In this document: positions 22,716 to 25,282 of the stretch, one piece after another
Numbering within the stretch: the first letter of the stretch is position 1
Layout: every line of letters starts with the position of its first letter
NCBI GenBank assembly: GCA_031411835.1
Contig: JANOBV010000349.1
Coordinates: 1 to 25,282, forward strand
Origin: JADKIH01 sp031411835
Lineage (GTDB): Bacteria; Bacteroidota; Bacteroidia; AKYH767-A; 2013-40CM-41-45
Reading direction: 5' to 3'
Length of the DNA stretch: 25,282 nt
Made by a program: the position numbers and the translations under genes
The notes under the pieces: model-generated
Databases searched by the model: none
What the model was told of the DNA's origin: nothing
Seen by the model: only the letters and a program-made list of their open reading frames with translations

Positions 22716-24050
22716 ATGTTTGAAAATTTATCGGACAAACTCGAAAGAGCCTTTAAAGTACTTAAAGGCGAAGGAAAGATCACAGAGATCAATGTTGCGG
22801 AAACTCTAAAGGAAGTTCGGAAGGCATTGTTGGATGCCGATGTTAACTTTAAAGTAGCAAAGCAATTCACAGATACAGTTAAGGAAAAAGCGCTTGGACA
22901 AAATGTATTGACTGCAGTTTCTCCTGCTCAATTAATGGTCAAGATCGCTCATGATGAATTAGTGATCTTAATGGGTGGCGATAAAGTCGATATCAACATC
23001 GACTCCAATCCGTCGATCATCTTGATGTCTGGTTTGCAAGGTTCTGGTAAAACGACTTTGTCAGGAAAACTTGCCATGTTCTTAAAATCGAAGCGTCAAA
23101 AGCTTCCGTTACTAGTTGCATGTGACGTTTATCGTCCTGCCGCTATTGATCAGTTGAAAGTTTTAGGTGAGCAGATCGGCGTTCCTGTTTATAGTGAAGA
23201 AGGAAATAAGAATCCCATAGAGATTGCAAAGAATGGTATTGCATTCGCAAAACAATTCAACCATAATTTAGTCATCATCGATACGGCCGGTCGTTTAGCG
23301 ATCGACGAAGAAATGATGAAAGAGATTGAAGCAATTAAAAAAGCAATCAATCCGAATGAGATCTTGTTTGTTGTGGATGCCATGACAGGACAAGATGCTG
23401 TCAACACAGCAAAGACGTTCAACGACCGCCTAAATTTTGATGGTGTTGTACTAACGAAACTGGATGGAGATACACGTGGTGGTGCAGCGTTATCGATCAA
23501 AGCAGTGGTCAACAAACCAATCAAGTTTGTTGGTACCGGTGAAAAGTTAGATGCACTCGATGTGTTCTATCCAAGTCGTATGGCCGATAGAATTCTCGGA
23601 ATGGGTGACATCGTTTCCCTCGTTGAGAAAGCTCAAGAGCAATTCGATTCAGAAGAAGCTGCAAAGCTTCAGAAGAAGATTCAGAAGAACCAATTTGGTT
23701 TTGATGATTTCCTTGGACAGATTCAACAGATCAAGAAGATGGGAAACATGAAAGACTTACTTGGAATGATTCCCGGAGTAGGAAAAGCTGTTCGTGACAT
23801 TGATATTGGCAACGATTCATTCAAACATATTGAGGCCATGATTCATTCTATGACTGTTGAAGAGAGAAAGAATCCAACGATCATCAACGGTAGTCGTCGT
23901 CAAAGAATAGCAAATGGAAGTGGAACTACAATTCAAGACGTCAACAAACTCATCAAACAATTTGACGAGATGCGTAAGATGATGAAAGTATTCTCCAATA
24001 AAGATCAGGCAGCGAAGATGATGAGGAATATGCCGGGAATGCGGAGATAG
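22716..24050 (+). CDS. ffh: Signal recognition particle protein
   Basis: A 444-aa SRP54-type GTPase that with 4.5S RNA targets nascent membrane proteins to FtsY. It has an N domain (1-95). The G domain has P-loop GLQGSGKTT (106-114), DVYRPAAIDQL (137-147), DTAGR (189-193) and TKLDGDTRGG (247-256). The M domain (about 320-444) ends in a Met-rich stretch (MRKMMKVF, KMMRNMPGMRR) that binds signal peptides and RNA. All GTPase motifs are intact and length is normal. The 4.5S RNA gene is not in the window. The gene follows the repeat-rich gap and precedes folD; its stop codon is the start of a heptad repeat element. Confidence 0.97.
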   Translation: MFENLSDKLERAFKVLKGEGKITEINVAETLKEVRKALLDADVNFKVAKQFTDTVKEKALGQNVLTAVSPAQLMVKIAHDELVILMGGDKVDINIDSNPSIILMSGLQGSGKTTLSGKLAMFLKSKRQKLPLLVACDVYRPAAIDQLKVLGEQIGVPVYSEEGNKNPIEIAKNGIAFAKQFNHNLVIIDTAGRLAIDEEMMKEIEAIKKAINPNEILFVVDAMTGQDAVNTAKTFNDRLNFDGVVLTKLDGDTRGGAALSIKAVVNKPIKFVGTGEKLDALDVFYPSRMADRILGMGDIVSLVEKAQEQFDSEEAAKLQKKIQKNQFGFDDFLGQIQQIKKMGNMKDLLGMIPGVGKAVRDIDIGNDSFKHIEAMIHSMTVEERKNPTIINGSRRQRIANGSGTTIQDVNKLIKQFDEMRKMMKVFSNKDQAAKMMRNMPGMRR

Positions 24051-24207
24051 TGAGTAGTAATTGGTAAGTGGTGAGTAGCACTACTTACTTATTTCGACTG
24101 CGAAAGTTTAACTAATTACAATCAAAGCCAAAATCTCCAATTACGTACTGCAGTGCTACTCACCACTTACCACTCACCACTCACCACTCACCAATTACTA
24201 CTTACCA
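24048..24207. repeat. Heptad inverted-repeat element, copy A (after ffh)
   Basis: The left arm 24048-24082 is five 7-bp units of the type TAGTGAG/TGGTAAG, the first being the ffh stop codon plus four bases. The right arm 24152-24207 is eight units of the type CTCACCA/CTTACCA. The inner 20 bases of each arm (24063-24082 and 24152-24171) are perfect reverse complements. A 69-base core separates them; much of it is shared with copy B after folD. Confidence 0.85.
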
Positions 24208-24229
24208 TAAACAACGTACCAACTAACAA

Positions 24230-25111
24230 ATGAACCTCCTCGACGGCAAAGTCGCAAGTGCAGTATGGAAATACACGATGGCTGAAGAAGTGAAGGCCAT
24301 GGTTTCTAAAGGTCAACGACCGCCGCATTTGTGTGCAATTCTAGTCGGAAATAATGGAGCATCGGAAACGTATGTTGCAAGTAAGGTAAAGAATTGTGCT
24401 GAAGTTGGATTTCAATCGTCACTTGTTCGTTTTGAAGATACAATCACAGAAGAAGAATTACTTCAGAAGATCAAAGACATCAATAATGATGATTCAATTG
24501 ATGGATTAATTGTTCAGCTTCCATTGCCTCCAAAAATTAGCGTACAAAAAGTTACAGAAGCTATTTCGCCTGCGAAAGATGTCGACGGATTTCATCCGAT
24601 CAACACCGGTAGAATGTTGCAAAATCTTCCTTGCTATATTCCTGCAACACCATATGGAATTTTATTGATGCTTGAACATTTCAAAATAAGTACAACAGGA
24701 AAGAGTTGTGCTATTATTGGAAGAAGTAATATCGTTGGAATGCCAATGAGTGTTTTGATGGCACTAAATAATGAACCGGGAAATTGTACGGTCACACTTT
24801 GTCATAGTAGAACAAAAGATCTACCAGCAATCACTGTAAAATCAGATATCATCATTGCAGCATTAGGCAAACCATATTTTCTTAAAGCAGAAATGGTAAA
24901 AGAAGGGGCAATTGTTATAGATGTTGGTATTACACGAGTAACATCAGAGACGACAAAAAGCGGATTTAAGCTTGCAGGCGATGTCGATTTCGAACATGTA
25001 GCACCGAAATGCTCATGGATCTCGCCGGTTCCGGGCGGAGTAGGGTTAATGACAATCATCGGTTTATTAAAAAATACCTTACGTGCTGCAAAGAAGGAAA
25101 TCAGTTTTTAA
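24230..25111 (+). CDS. folD: Bifunctional methylenetetrahydrofolate dehydrogenase/cyclohydrolase
   Basis: A 293-aa enzyme that interconverts methylene-, methenyl- and formyl-tetrahydrofolate for purine and formyl-methionine synthesis. Motifs are SETYVASKVKNCAEVGF with the catalytic Tyr/Lys pair, DGLIVQLPLP, the substrate loop KDVDGFHPINTGR, IPATPYGILLML, the NADP site GRSNIVGMPMSVLM with CHSRTKD, and the C-terminal PVPGGVGLMTIIGLLKNT. All are intact with normal length. The start MNLLDGKVAS is the family start. It is flanked by two related heptad repeat elements in the same orientation, about 20 bases upstream and two bases downstream. Confidence 0.97.
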   Translation: MNLLDGKVASAVWKYTMAEEVKAMVSKGQRPPHLCAILVGNNGASETYVASKVKNCAEVGFQSSLVRFEDTITEEELLQKIKDINNDDSIDGLIVQLPLPPKISVQKVTEAISPAKDVDGFHPINTGRMLQNLPCYIPATPYGILLMLEHFKISTTGKSCAIIGRSNIVGMPMSVLMALNNEPGNCTVTLCHSRTKDLPAITVKSDIIIAALGKPYFLKAEMVKEGAIVIDVGITRVTSETTKSGFKLAGDVDFEHVAPKCSWISPVPGGVGLMTIIGLLKNTLRAAKKEISF

Positions 25112-25112
25112 C

Positions 25113-25272
25113 TTTGGAAATGGAAAATGGTAAGTAGTAATTGGTAAGTAGTGAGTAGCAATACTTACATATTTCAAAAGCACACTTACAACTTCAAAGT
25201 CCGAATCTAAAATTACGTAATGCAGTGCCACTTACCACTTACCAATTACCAATTACAACTTAACACTCACTA
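25113..25272. repeat. Heptad inverted-repeat element, copy B (after folD)
   Basis: The left arm 25113-25161 is seven 7-bp units (such as ATGGAAA, TTGGTAA, GTAGTGA) beginning one base after the folD stop. The right arm 25224-25272 is seven units of the type CTTACCA/ATTACCA. The 62-base core shares TACTTAC, TATTTC, TCAAAG and AATTACGTA-TGCAGTGC blocks with copy A. Arms match each other less well than in copy A. Confidence 0.8.
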
Positions 25273-25282
25273 AACAAACAAG

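Overview
The window reads as a piece of a low-GC chromosome from a Bacteroidota bacterium, probably an uncultured Flavobacteriia/Sphingobacteriia-like lineage. The reasons are a secreted protein with a type IX secretion C-terminal sorting domain, TPR-containing sensor kinases, A-rich leaders in place of Shine-Dalgarno sites, and several matches to the Bacteroidota promoter -7 element TAnnTTTG. Most of the window is ordinary housekeeping and envelope genes. I see no phage, integrase, IS transposase, CRISPR array, rRNA or tRNA.

Layout. (1) 52-2656, minus strand: a three-gene operon with two ATGA overlaps (four-TM membrane protein, exported beta-propeller protein, FAD oxidoreductase). (2) 2707-4950: a large exported PNGase F-like protein with a T9SS tail, closed by an 85-nt hairpin. 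(3) 5188-8079: two tandem paralogous 144-aa exported proteins, the second overlapping a TPR sensor histidine kinase. (4) 8189-11815: a two-component system (kinase/regulator, ATGA overlap) followed by a Tat/lipoprotein Rieske protein. Divergent to it is a charged exported protein. Between the two units lies a helically phased array of TTAAC boxes that looks like the regulator's operator. (5) 11907-15157, minus strand: DinB-like protein, LEA14-like lipoprotein, ComA-family protein and a TPR protein. (6) 15388-16922: recF and a DciA/DUF721 gene. (7) 17069-20788, minus strand: ndk and a split proton-translocating transhydrogenase (pntAA, pntAB, pntB) with an extra small helical gene inside. (8) 20902-21972: a small conserved protein and a PhnP-like metallo-hydrolase. 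(9) 21973-22715: 743 bp without a gene, filled by an 80-bp tandem repeat and inverted hairpin copies. (10) 22716-25111: ffh and folD.

The most unusual feature is in the spacers. Four gene ends (recF, the DciA gene, ffh, folD) carry inverted repeats built from degenerate 7-bp units. The unit sequence differs by locus, but the 7-bp period is kept, and the first arm starts in or within a few bases of the stop codon. The copies after ffh and folD also share an internal core, so they belong to one dispersed family. The other strong candidates for new biology are the paired 144-aa proteins coupled to a sensor kinase, and the TTAAC array.
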